Shown here: in pieces, positions 16,820-25,262 of the stretch
Numbering within the stretch: the stretch's first letter is position 1
Layout: each line of letters opens with the position of its first letter
Notes under the pieces: model-generated
The model's database searches: none
Told to the model about the DNA's origin: nothing
Seen by the model: only the letters and a program-made list of their open reading frames with translations
Position numbers and translations under genes: made by a program
DNA from: Pseudoroseicyclus aestuarii
GTDB taxonomy: Bacteria; Pseudomonadota; Alphaproteobacteria; Rhodobacterales; Rhodobacteraceae
Direction of reading: 5' to 3'
DNA: 64,000 nucleotides
Assembly (NCBI RefSeq): GCF_003217255.1
Contig: NZ_QJTE01000004.1
Span: forward strand, 186,001 to 250,000

Positions 16820-18304
16820 ATGTCCTTCCGCATCTGCATCATCGGCGCCGGCAGCGTCGGCTTCACCAAGAAACTCGTCTCGGACATCCTGCGGGTGCCG
16901 GAATTCTCGGGTGTCGAGTTCGCCCTGACGGATATCAATCTGCACAACCTCGACATGATCCGCCAGATCGTCGAGCGGATCATCGAGGCCAACGGCATGC
17001 CCGCCCGCGTCCTCGCCACCACCGACCGGCGCGAGGCGCTGACCGGCGCGCGCTACGTGATGAACTGCGTGCGGATCGGCGGGCTCGAGGCCTTTGCCGA
17101 CGATATCCGCATCCCGCTGAAGTACGGCGTCGACCAATGCGTCGGCGATACCCTCTGCGCGGGCGGCATCCTTTACGGCCAGCGCGGCATTCCCGCGATG
17201 CTCGACTTCTGCCGCGACATCAAGGAGGTGGCGGAACCCGGCGCCTGGATGCTGAACTACGCCAACCCCATGGCGATGATGACCTGGGCGGCGCTGGAGA
17301 CGGGCGTGAATGTCGTCGGCCTCTGCCACGGTGTGCAGAACGGCCATAGGCAGATCGCCCGCGCGCTGAAGGTGCCGATGGAGAGTGTGGACATCGTCTG
17401 CTCGGGCATCAATCACCAGACCTGGTACCTCGATATCCGCGTCGACGGCGTGCCCGTCACGCGCGAGCGGCTGACCGAGGCCTTCGAGGCGCATCCGGTC
17501 TATGCCCGCCAGGAGAAGGTGCGGATCGACGTGCTCAAGCGCTTCGGCTTCTATTCGACCGAAAGCAACGGGCACCTGTCGGAATACCTCCCCTGGTATC
17601 GCAAGCGCCCCGAGGAGATCATGGACTGGATCTCCACCGACGACTGGATCCACGGCGAAACGGGCGGCTACCTGCGCTACACCACCGAGAACCGGAACTG
17701 GTTCGAGACGGATTTCCCGAAGTTCCTCGACGAGGCCGGGCAGGATCTGTCCAAGGCGCCGCGCACTGATGAGCACGCCAGCTGGATCCTTGAGGCGATG
17801 GAAACGGGCCGCCCCTATCGCGGGCATTTCAACGTCCGCAACGGCGGCACCATCACCAACCTGCCCGAGGATTGCATCATCGAAAGCCCCGGCTGGGTCG
17901 ACCGCTTCGGCATCAACATGATCGAGGGGGTCGAACTGCCGCTCGCCTGCGCCGCCACCTGCAACGCCAGCGTCAGCGTCCAGCGGATGAGCGTGCGCGC
18001 CGCGCTGACGGGCGATGTGGAGCTGCTGAAACAGGCGGTGCTGCACGACCCGCTGGTCGGCGCGATCTGCACCCCGGACGAGGTCTGGCAGATGGTCGAC
18101 GAGCTGCTCGTCGCGCAGGCCGAGTACCTGCCGCAATATGCCCATGCCATCGAGGGCGCGAGGGCGCGCATGGCCAATCCCAAGGTGCAGACCCGCGACT
18201 GGGAGGGCGCCGCCCGCCTCACCGTCCGCTCGGTCGAGGAGCTGCGCGCCGCCAAGGGCAAACCGGCCGAGGAGGCAGACCTCGGCACCCGCGTGATGAG
18301 CTAG
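16820..18304 (+). CDS. Second GH4 glycosidase (alpha-galactosidase/glucosidase-like)
   Basis: 494 aa with an AGGAGAG ribosome site 14 bp after melA. GH4 features: NAD loop IIGAGSVGFTKKL at 7-19, TDIN, NYANPMAMMTWA, metal Cys169 in GLCHGVQNGH and His199 in CSGINHQTWYLDI. It is clearly diverged from the MelA-type neighbour, about 40 residues longer, with a C-terminal extension (residues about 450-494). Probably takes a second alpha-linked sugar or uronide carried by the same importer, but substrate cannot be read from sequence. Last gene of the operon, followed by two hairpins. Confidence 0.9.
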   Translation: MSFRICIIGAGSVGFTKKLVSDILRVPEFSGVEFALTDINLHNLDMIRQIVERIIEANGMPARVLATTDRREALTGARYVMNCVRIGGLEAFADDIRIPLKYGVDQCVGDTLCAGGILYGQRGIPAMLDFCRDIKEVAEPGAWMLNYANPMAMMTWAALETGVNVVGLCHGVQNGHRQIARALKVPMESVDIVCSGINHQTWYLDIRVDGVPVTRERLTEAFEAHPVYARQEKVRIDVLKRFGFYSTESNGHLSEYLPWYRKRPEEIMDWISTDDWIHGETGGYLRYTTENRNWFETDFPKFLDEAGQDLSKAPRTDEHASWILEAMETGRPYRGHFNVRNGGTITNLPEDCIIESPGWVDRFGINMIEGVELPLACAATCNASVSVQRMSVRAALTGDVELLKQAVLHDPLVGAICTPDEVWQMVDELLVAQAEYLPQYAHAIEGARARMANPKVQTRDWEGAARLTVRSVEELRAAKGKPAEEADLGTRVMS

Positions 18305-18321
18305 GGCCGCGGCCCGCCCCT

Positions 18322-18335
18322 GCGGCGCAAGCCGC
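18322..18335 (+). terminator. Small GNRA-loop hairpin after GH4 gene
   Basis: GCGGC-GCAA-GCCGC, a 5-bp stem closed by a GNRA tetraloop, 17 bp beyond the GH4 stop. Probably works with the larger hairpin just downstream. Confidence 0.4.
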
Positions 18336-18337
18336 CC

Positions 18338-18380
18338 GCGCCGGGCGCGCGGGGCCCTTGCGGCCCCCGAAGCCCGGCGC
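18338..18380. terminator. Bidirectional terminator between convergent operons
   Basis: Nested hairpin: outer 9-bp arms GCGCCGGGC (18338-18346) and GCCCGGCGC (18372-18380), an internal loop GCGC/CGAA, then inner arms GGGGCC (18351-18356) and GGCCCC (18362-18367). It lies in the 83-bp gap between the end of the alpha-galactoside operon and the end of the hyu operon. Confidence 0.65.
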
Positions 18381-18387
18381 GCCCCCC

Positions 18388-19206
18388 TCAGCCGGGCGTG
18401 TGTCCCGTCTCGCGGATCACGTCGCGCATGCGCGCTTCCTCCTCGCTCGCGACGGGGACCGCGCCGATCAGCTGGCGCGTGAACGCCGCCTGCGGCGCGG
18501 TGAAGATCGCCTCGGTGGTGCCGGTCTCGACCTTCTCGCCGCCGACGAAGACGCTGATCCGGTCGGCCAGCGCCCGCACCACGGCCAAATCGTGGGTGAT
18601 GAAGATATAGGTCAGACCGCGCTCGCGCCGCAGCCGGTCCAGTAGCGCCAGCACCCGCGCCTGCACCAGCACGTCCAGCGCCGAGGTCGGCTCGTCCAGC
18701 ACGATCAGGTCCGGCTCCGCCGCCAAGGCGCGCGCGATGGCCACGCGCTGGCGCTGCCCGCCGGACAGCGAGGCGGGGGTGCGGCGCGCCATCTCGGGCT
18801 CCAGCCCGACCTCTTCCAGCAGCGCCTCGACGCGGGCGGGCCGCTCAGACCGCGCGCCGATGCCATGCACGTCCAGCGGCAGCCGGATCGAGGCGCCGAT
18901 CCGCCGCCGGATGTTCAGCGAGGACAGCGGGTTCTGCTGCACCAGCTGGATGCGCCGCCGCATCGCGCGAGGCCGGGTTTGGCCCAGCGGCGCGCCGTCG
19001 AACAGCATCTCGCCCGCGCTGGCCGGGTAGATGCCCAGCACGATGTTCGCCAGCGTCGACTTGCCCGACCCGCTTTCGCCGACCACGGCGTGACACTCGC
19101 CGCTCGCGACCTCCAGATCGACGTCCTTGAGCGCCTGCACCCGGTGATCGCCGACGACAAAAGTCTTGCCCAGCCCGCGGGCCTGAAGAAGGGGGCCCTC
19201 GGTCAT
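18388..19206 (-). CDS. Peptide-type ABC importer ATPase, DppF/OppF type
   Basis: 272 aa. Walker A is GESGSGKS at about residue 38, the Q-loop is IQLVQQNPLSSLN, the signature LSGGQRQRVAIARALAAEP is followed by LIVLDEPTSALD, and the H-loop is FITHDLAVV. Last gene of the eleven-gene minus-strand operon; its start overlaps the preceding ATPase stop by four bases. It forms the ATPase pair with the gene at 19203-20093. The short C-terminus lacks the Cys-rich oligopeptide extension of OppF. Confidence 0.92.
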   Translation of the reverse strand: MTEGPLLQARGLGKTFVVGDHRVQALKDVDLEVASGECHAVVGESGSGKSTLANIVLGIYPASAGEMLFDGAPLGQTRPRAMRRRIQLVQQNPLSSLNIRRRIGASIRLPLDVHGIGARSERPARVEALLEEVGLEPEMARRTPASLSGGQRQRVAIARALAAEPDLIVLDEPTSALDVLVQARVLALLDRLRRERGLTYIFITHDLAVVRALADRISVFVGGEKVETGTTEAIFTAPQAAFTRQLIGAVPVASEEEARMRDVIRETGHTPG

Positions 19207-20093
19207 GCCGTCACCTCGCCGGGTTCCGCGCAGCCGTCGTGCACCAACAGCGGATCTGCGAAGGCCTCTGCCCCCTGCGGCAGATCGGGAAGCCCGCCGC
19301 CCAGCAGCCGCGGCGCCGCCGCCAGCAGCGCCTTGGTGTAGGGATGGCGCGGATCGCTGAAAAGCTGCTCGGTGCGCCCGTGCTCCACGATGCGACCCCG
19401 GTAGATGACATAGACCCGATCCGCGAATTCCCGCACCACCGAGAGGTTGTGCGAGATGAAGAGGACGGCGGTCCCGCGTGAGGTCACAAGATCGTCCATC
19501 AACCGCAGCGTCTGCGCCTGCACCGTCACGTCGAGCGCGGTACCCGGCTCGTCCGCCAGCAGCAGCTCCGGCCCGTTCGCCAGCGCCATGGCGATCATCA
19601 CGCGCTGGTTCATGCCGCCCGACAGCTGGAAGGGATAGCTGTCCAGCGCCCGCGCGGGATCGGGGATCTGCACCTCGGCCAGCGCGGCCTCGGCCCGGCG
19701 GCGGGCCTCCTGCGCGCGCAGGCGCTGGCCGCCGGCCCGCAGCACCTGCTCGAAGATCTCGCCGATGCGGAACACCGGGTTCAGCGCCGAGGTCGGATCC
19801 TGGAAGATCATCGTCACCCGGTGCCCGCGCATCGCGGCAATCCGCGCCGGGCTGCGCGTCGCGTCATGGCCCAGCACCTCGATCAACCCCTCTGCCTCGG
19901 TGCCCTTTTCCTGCTGCAGCCGCGCCAGCGCGAGCTGCGCCGTCACCGACTTGCCAGAGCCGCTTTCGCCCACCAGCGCGACCTTCTCGCCCGCGTTCAC
20001 ATGCAGCGAGATGCCGTGCAGCACCTCCGTCCTCTGGCGCCCCTTGCGGAAGGCCAGATGCAGGTCGCGTACCGTGAGAACCGGATCCGCCAT
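19203..20093 (-). CDS. Peptide-type ABC importer ATPase, DppD/OppD type
   Basis: 296 aa from the ATG at 20093; the open frame above it belongs to another gene read out of frame. Walker A is GESGSGKS at about residue 40, with MIFQDPTSALNPVFRIGE, signature LSGGMNQRVMIAMALANGP, LLADEPGTALDV and FISHNLSVV. The C-terminal HPYTKALLAAAP block and a final Cys-containing stretch are typical of OppD. The DEPGTALD Walker B region has Gly where Thr is usual (DEPTTALD), a mild deviation. Separated by 2 bp from the permease gene above. Confidence 0.92.
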   Translation of the reverse strand: MADPVLTVRDLHLAFRKGRQRTEVLHGISLHVNAGEKVALVGESGSGKSVTAQLALARLQQEKGTEAEGLIEVLGHDATRSPARIAAMRGHRVTMIFQDPTSALNPVFRIGEIFEQVLRAGGQRLRAQEARRRAEAALAEVQIPDPARALDSYPFQLSGGMNQRVMIAMALANGPELLLADEPGTALDVTVQAQTLRLMDDLVTSRGTAVLFISHNLSVVREFADRVYVIYRGRIVEHGRTEQLFSDPRHPYTKALLAAAPRLLGGGLPDLPQGAEAFADPLLVHDGCAEPGEVTA

Positions 20094-20095
20094 CG

Positions 20096-20944
20096 TCACA
20101 CCTCCGCGTCGAAGGCTTCGCGCAGCCCGTCGCCCAGCAGGTTGAACCCGAGGACGAGGACCATGATCGCGAGCGCTGGGAAGATCGACAGCCACCAGGC
20201 GTCGGGCATGTATTTCGCGCCATCCGCCACCATGGACCCAAGGTCCGGCGTCGGCGGCTGCACCCCCAGCCCGAGGAACGACAGCGAAGAGACCATGAGG
20301 ACGACGAAGCCCACGTCCAGCGTCAGCTTGGTCAGGATCGCCGGGGCGCAATTGGGCAGGATCTCGCGCGTCATCACGTGCAGGGGCGAGGCGCCGATCA
20401 CCTCGGCCGCCAGCACGTAGCCCTCGCGCGCCTCGGAGCGGACGACGTTGTAAACGAGCCGCGTGTACCAGGGCCACCACATCGCGGTGACCGCCAGCAT
20501 GGCATTGGTCAGCGTCGCGGGCAGAAAGCCCATGATCGCCATGGCCAGCACCAGCGGCGGGATGGCGAGGAAGACATCCGTCAGCCGCATGATCGCGAAT
20601 TCGACCCAGCCGCCGAGGTAGCCGGCCATCAGGCCCAGCGCCACGCCGATCGGCATGGAGATCGCCAGCACCATCGCCGCCATGACCAGCGAGAGGCGAA
20701 AGCCATAAAGGATGCGCGTCAGCACGTCGCGCCCGATGGTATCGGTGCCGAACCAATGCGCCGCCGAGGGCGCCTGATTGATCGCCATGAAATCGCCGAT
20801 CGGCCCGACATGCGCCGGGTACGGCGCGACGAGATCGGCGAAGACGGCAAGCCCGACGCAGAGCGCCACGAGGACGAGGCCGATGATCGACAGCGGGTTG
20901 CTGCGAAACTCGGTCAGCGCGACGGAGGAGGTCTTGCTGCTCAT
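20096..20944 (-). CDS. ABC transporter permease, DppC type
   Basis: 282 aa, start ATG at 20944 inside TGATG with the upstream permease stop. Six membrane segments: residues about 20-45 (LSIIGLVLVALCVGLAVFADLV), a short periplasmic loop with HWFGTDTIGRDVLTRILYG, then five more. The EAA loop is YVLAAEVIGASPLHVMTREILPN. Standard length for DppC, unlike the longer sugar-type permease at 12593. Forms the channel with the next-upstream gene. Confidence 0.92.
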   Translation of the reverse strand: MSSKTSSVALTEFRSNPLSIIGLVLVALCVGLAVFADLVAPYPAHVGPIGDFMAINQAPSAAHWFGTDTIGRDVLTRILYGFRLSLVMAAMVLAISMPIGVALGLMAGYLGGWVEFAIMRLTDVFLAIPPLVLAMAIMGFLPATLTNAMLAVTAMWWPWYTRLVYNVVRSEAREGYVLAAEVIGASPLHVMTREILPNCAPAILTKLTLDVGFVVLMVSSLSFLGLGVQPPTPDLGSMVADGAKYMPDAWWLSIFPALAIMVLVLGFNLLGDGLREAFDAEV

Positions 20945-21975
20945 CACTTGCCCCTTTTCTCGGCCAGCCGCAGGCGCGGGTTGATGATCGAGACGATCAG
21001 GTCGACGACGAGGTTGGTGATCAGGAACATCGCCGCGATCACCAGCACCACGCCGACGATGGCATCGAGGTCCTTGCGCAGGATCACCTCGACCCCGTAG
21101 CGCGACAGGCCCGGCCAGACGAAGACCCGCTCCACCAGAAAGGCATTGGCCAGCATTGCCGCGAAATCGAGACCCAGCACCGTCAGTGTCGGAATGAGCG
21201 CCGGGCGGAAGGCATAGCGGCGGGCAATCCGCCCCTCCTTGAAGCCATAGGCGCGCGCCATCTCGATATAGGGCTTGCGGTAGGTCTCGATCATCGAGGA
21301 CCGCGTCAGCCGCGCCGATTGCCCGATGCCCGACAGCGCGAGCGCCGTCGCCGGCAGGATCAGGTGATACAGCGCGTTGAGCATGGTGCCGAACTGGCCG
21401 GTCAGCAGCGCGTCCACGGTGTAAAGGCCGGTGATGTCAGGTGGCGGCGCGACGCCGGTCGAAAGCCGCCCCTCCAGCGGGAAGATCGGCCAGACATAGG
21501 CCAGCAGAAGCTGCAGGATCACGCCCCAGACGAAGGCCGGGGTGCAGACCGCCAGCACCGAGAGGAACCGCGCGAGGTGGTCCGGCCCGCGCCGCTGGTG
21601 CCGCGCCGCCAGCCGCCCCAGCGGCAGGCCGACCAGCACCATCATCAGGCCGGCGATGAAGACCAGCTCCAGCGTGGCGGGCAAGTAGGCGGCGATGTCC
21701 TGCAGCACCGGCCTGCGGGTATAAAGCGAGGTGCCCAGATCGCCCCCCGCCAGGTCGCGCAGGAACCAGCCGTATTGCACGATCAGCGGGTCGTTCAGAT
21801 GCCGCTCCTCGCGCAGCGCCTCCACCGCCTCGGCGCCGGCATTGGGGCCCAGAGCGATGCGCGCCGGATCGCCCGGCACGACCCGCGCGACGAAGAAAAT
21901 CAGGATCGACACGCCCGCCAGCACCAGCAGCGACAGCGCCAGCCTGTGGATCAGCAGTCTGAGGATCGGTGACAT
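20944..21975 (-). CDS. ABC transporter permease, DppB type
   Basis: 343 aa. N-terminal membrane segment ALSLLVLAGVSILIFFVARVVPGDPARI, then the DppB-typical LRDLAGGDLGTSLYTRRPV loop and five more hydrophobic segments. The EAA loop is YIEMARAYGFKEGRIARRYAFRPAL. It is the first membrane component of the hyu-associated importer. An 81-bp gap with a hairpin separates it from the binding-protein gene. Confidence 0.92.
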   Translation of the reverse strand: MSPILRLLIHRLALSLLVLAGVSILIFFVARVVPGDPARIALGPNAGAEAVEALREERHLNDPLIVQYGWFLRDLAGGDLGTSLYTRRPVLQDIAAYLPATLELVFIAGLMMVLVGLPLGRLAARHQRRGPDHLARFLSVLAVCTPAFVWGVILQLLLAYVWPIFPLEGRLSTGVAPPPDITGLYTVDALLTGQFGTMLNALYHLILPATALALSGIGQSARLTRSSMIETYRKPYIEMARAYGFKEGRIARRYAFRPALIPTLTVLGLDFAAMLANAFLVERVFVWPGLSRYGVEVILRKDLDAIVGVVLVIAAMFLITNLVVDLIVSIINPRLRLAEKRGK

Positions 21976-22019
21976 GACGCCTCCGCTCGGGTGGCAGGGG
22001 TGCAGGGTTCAGCATGGCA

Positions 22020-22050
22020 GGGCGGGCGACACCGCGAGGGCCGCCCGCCC
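22020..22050 (-). terminator. Intercistronic hairpin, binding protein to permease
   Basis: Perfect 9-bp arms GGGCGGGCG (22020-22028) and CGCCCGCCC (22042-22050), just after the binding-protein stop and before the permease start in the same operon. Same position as the hairpins at 11498, 44284 and 57065. Confidence 0.55.
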
Positions 22051-22056
22051 GATGGA

Positions 22057-23667
22057 TCAGCCGTCGATCTGCGCGTCCTTGAACAGCATCCCGTAGCCCG
22101 AGATGGCGAAGCGCCTGTCGTCCTGCTCGAGGTTGGGCAGCGAGACGCCGTTGCGCAGGGCATAGACCGGGTTCGCCTCGTAGGCCCAGATCCCCGGGGC
22201 GAGGTCGCGCAGGCGGTCCGAGAGGGCATCGTAGATCGCGGCCCGCGCCTCGGGGTCGGTCTCGCTCCGGCCTTCCTCGAGAAGGCGGTCGACCTCCTCG
22301 TCGGCGAGGTAGGTCGAGGAGATCCAGGTCGGCGGCAGGGTCGAGCTGAACATGTTGTAGGCCAGCGAATCCGGGTCCGGCGTCCGGGCCGAGATCGCGA
22401 TCTCGATCGCATGGGGCGCGGTCTCGGGATCGGTGACCTGCTGGGTGATCAGCGCCCAGGGCGTGCGCGTGACGTTCACCTGAAAGCCGAGCTGGCTGAA
22501 GGTCGCCTGCATCAGCAGGGCGATCCGCTCGCGCGCCGGCACCTCGGCGATCCAGGCGATGTCGAGCGGGTACTCGGCCGGGTCGTACTGACATTCGGCC
22601 AGCGCCTCCTGCGCCGCCTGCATGTCCTGCGTCGGCGCCCGGCGCTCGGGATCAGAGCCGTAGAAGCCCTGCGGCATCGGGCCCGACATCGGGATGCCCT
22701 GCGCCACCCCTTCGGTCACGGTCAGAAGATGCAGCGTCGTGCCGTAGTCATAGGCCAGGCTCAGCGCGCGGCGGCAGTTCACGTCGTCGAGCGGCGCGCG
22801 CCGGGTGTTGAGCATGATGTATTCGCCGGTCCCGCCCGGCTCCGTCTCGAGGTGGACGCCGCCCTCCTCGTTCAGCGCCTTGAGCACTTCGGGCGGCAGC
22901 CACTGCGAGGTGACGTCATGCTCGCCCCGGCTCATCAGCGCGCGCACGGTCGATGCCTCGAGCGAGTAGCGGTAGGTCACCTGCTCGGGCGCGGCGGGAT
23001 CCACGGGGTCGCCGTCGTAGTTCGGGTTCGGCACGAGGACCGTCTCGATCTGCGGATCGTGCTCGGCGATGATGTAGGCGCCCGATCCGGCGCTGTTGGC
23101 CGAGATCCAGTCAGAGGCATAGCCGCCATTCTCGCCGTAGGGCCCCTCGCCCAGATGCTCCTGCGCCAGCGTGCTGTCGATCACCGAAAGCTGCACCAGC
23201 GCCGAGAGGAAGGGCGCGAAGGGCTCGGTCAGGGTGAAACGGACGGTGCTGTCGTCCACCGCCTCGACGCCCTCGACGCGCCCCTCGAACAGGGACGCCG
23301 GCCCCTGCCCCATCGCCATCAGCCGCTCGAAGGACCAGACGACGTCCCCAGCCGTCACCGGGTTGCCCGAGGCGAAACTGGCGCCGTCGCGCAGGGTGAA
23401 CTCGTAGGTCAGCCCGTCGATGGTCCAGTCGCTGGCCAGCCAGGGCTGCACGCCCGCCTCGCCCTGCGCGGGATAGACCAGCGGCTCGTAAAGGTTCACG
23501 GCCAGGACGGTATCGGCGTAATCGGTGCCCTTGGCGGGATCGATCTCGCCCACGGCGGATTCGTCCAGCCGCAGCACCCGCTCCTGGGCCGTGGCGAGGC
23601 CGGGCAGAAGCGCCGCGGCGAGGATGCTCGTTCCGGCAAGAAAACCGGGCGAGATGGATCGTGTCAT
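22057..23667 (-). CDS. ABC importer binding protein, family 5 (DppA type)
   Basis: 536 aa, the usual DppA length. Signal peptide ends near residue 27 (LLPGLATA before QERVLRLDES). Family-5 features: YADTVLAVNLYEPLVYPAQ, WTIDGLTYEFTLRDGASFASGNPVTAGDVVWSFER, and a C-terminal lobe with a conserved Trp/Tyr pocket region. The periplasmic component of the peptide-type importer in the hyu operon. The ligand is unknown; operon context suggests an N-blocked or cyclic amide. Start overlaps the upstream HyuB stop by four bases. Confidence 0.9.
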   Translation of the reverse strand: MTRSISPGFLAGTSILAAALLPGLATAQERVLRLDESAVGEIDPAKGTDYADTVLAVNLYEPLVYPAQGEAGVQPWLASDWTIDGLTYEFTLRDGASFASGNPVTAGDVVWSFERLMAMGQGPASLFEGRVEGVEAVDDSTVRFTLTEPFAPFLSALVQLSVIDSTLAQEHLGEGPYGENGGYASDWISANSAGSGAYIIAEHDPQIETVLVPNPNYDGDPVDPAAPEQVTYRYSLEASTVRALMSRGEHDVTSQWLPPEVLKALNEEGGVHLETEPGGTGEYIMLNTRRAPLDDVNCRRALSLAYDYGTTLHLLTVTEGVAQGIPMSGPMPQGFYGSDPERRAPTQDMQAAQEALAECQYDPAEYPLDIAWIAEVPARERIALLMQATFSQLGFQVNVTRTPWALITQQVTDPETAPHAIEIAISARTPDPDSLAYNMFSSTLPPTWISSTYLADEEVDRLLEEGRSETDPEARAAIYDALSDRLRDLAPGIWAYEANPVYALRNGVSLPNLEQDDRRFAISGYGMLFKDAQIDG

Positions 23668-25262
23668 TGGCTGGTCCCTCCGTTCTTTTTAAATTGTCTT
23701 TCGGCCGGGGCGGCGCCCCAGCCGCCGCCGTTCGCCGTCTCGATCAGCAGCGCGTCGCCCGGGCGCATCACCACGCCCGAGGCGAAGGCGAAGCGGTCCT
23801 CGCCGCCCTCAGCCCGCTGCAATGTCACGCTGTTGCGCCCGCCGGGCACGCCGCCGTTGCCGCCCCAGACCGGCACGCGGGTGTGCGAATAGCCGACCGA
23901 GAGCTTGGCCTCGCCGCGCGGGCGGTAGCAGGTCGACAGCCCCCGCCCGCCCCGGTGACGCCCCTGCCCTGCGGTGCTGTCGGACAGGCGGCGCCAGCCG
24001 ACATCGATGCCGTAGCGCGCCTCGCAGATCTCGACCGGGCAGTTGAAGGTATCGCCGTGGTTGGTCGAATACATCGCGTCCAGCCCGTCACGCGTCGCCG
24101 TGGCGCCCCAGCCGCCCATCTGCGGCTCGACCATGGTGAAGGGGCGCTGCGTGTCGGGATGGCGCCCGGCGATGACGGTGCCGCAGATGCTGGCGAAATG
24201 GCCCGCGGGCAGCCGGTCCGGCATGACCTGCGCCATGGCCTGCCACAGCATGTCCGAGAGGCGAATCCGCGTCTCGGAGTAGTAGCCATGCGGCGCCGGG
24301 GCCTCGGCCTCGAAGATGGAGCCGGGGCGGGTCAGTACCTTCAGCGGGCGGAAGGAGCCTGCATTGGCGAAAAGCGCGGGATCGGTCAGCACCTTGAAGA
24401 TCAGCTGGCAGGCGATGCGCGTGCCGTCCGCCGAGGTGTTGTGCGGCGCCGCCTTCTGCTCCGGCGCATCGCGCAGATCGACGGTGAAGCTGTCTTCGGC
24501 AATCGTGATCTCTGCGGTCCAGACCTCGCCCCCGTCCTGCTCGACCGCGGCGTGGTAGGTGCCCTTGGGCAGGCTCTTCAGCCCCGCCAGCGCCCGCGCC
24601 TCGCCCTCGGCGAAGGCGGCCTCGATCGCCTCCTGCAGGACATCCGCCCCGTAGCTTTCCGCCATCTTCTGGATCGGCCGCGCGGCGCGGCGCCCGGCGG
24701 AGATCTGCGCCCAGAGATCGCCCGAGGCGAAATCCGGCAGGCGCGAATTGGCGGCGATGATGTCGAAGACCGGCTGGATCTTCCGCCCCGCCTCGAAAAG
24801 GCGGACGCAGGGCAGGCGCAGCCCTTCCTGAAAGATCTCGGTCGCATCGGCGGGCATGGAGCCGGGGGTCATCCCGCCCACGTCGTTCCAATGCGCGATG
24901 GAAGCGGTCCAGGCGACGAGCCGGCCTTCGGCGAAGACGGGCTGCGCCACCACCACGTCGTTCAGATGGGTGACCCCGCCCCAGTAGGGGTCGTTGGTCA
25001 CGAAGACGTCGCCCTCCTGCACCGTGCCCTCGTGCAGCGCCACGATCCGCTTCACCGCCTTGTCGAGCACGCCGACGAAGCCCGGGATTCCCGCGCCCGA
25101 GGAGACGATCTCTCCGCCCGGGTCGGTGACGCCGGTGCCGACGTCGAGAACCTCGTAGATGATCGGGCTCATCGCGGTCTTCTTCAGCACGGCGAACATC
25201 TCGTCCGCCGCCGCCGAGAGGCCCGCCTGGATGACCGAAATGGTGAAGGGATCGGAGGTCAT
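23664..25262 (-). CDS. Hydantoinase B/oxoprolinase family protein (HyuB paralogue 2)
   Basis: 532 aa. Starts with VIQAGLSAAADEMFAVLKKTAMSPIIYEVLD-type sequence, then VTNDPYWGGVTHLNDVVVAQPVF, AHWNDVGGMTPGSM and FQEGLRLPCVRL, all standard HyuB signatures. The C-terminal glycine-rich end NGGGWGAAP is also typical. HyuB works with the ATP-binding HyuA to open cyclic amides (hydantoins, 5-oxoproline, lactams). The operon holds two HyuB genes and one HyuA; this copy is separated from HyuA by the other copy and the M24 gene. Start shares one base (TGATG) with the M24 stop. Confidence 0.92.
   Translation of the reverse strand: MTSDPFTISVIQAGLSAAADEMFAVLKKTAMSPIIYEVLDVGTGVTDPGGEIVSSGAGIPGFVGVLDKAVKRIVALHEGTVQEGDVFVTNDPYWGGVTHLNDVVVAQPVFAEGRLVAWTASIAHWNDVGGMTPGSMPADATEIFQEGLRLPCVRLFEAGRKIQPVFDIIAANSRLPDFASGDLWAQISAGRRAARPIQKMAESYGADVLQEAIEAAFAEGEARALAGLKSLPKGTYHAAVEQDGGEVWTAEITIAEDSFTVDLRDAPEQKAAPHNTSADGTRIACQLIFKVLTDPALFANAGSFRPLKVLTRPGSIFEAEAPAPHGYYSETRIRLSDMLWQAMAQVMPDRLPAGHFASICGTVIAGRHPDTQRPFTMVEPQMGGWGATATRDGLDAMYSTNHGDTFNCPVEICEARYGIDVGWRRLSDSTAGQGRHRGGRGLSTCYRPRGEAKLSVGYSHTRVPVWGGNGGVPGGRNSVTLQRAEGGEDRFAFASGVVMRPGDALLIETANGGGWGAAPAERQFKKNGGTSQ

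Noticed and set aside
16820-18304. Second GH4 gene as a duplicate of melA
   Set aside because: Length and most of the sequence outside the cofactor and metal motifs differ clearly, so it is a separate subfamily and not a recent copy.
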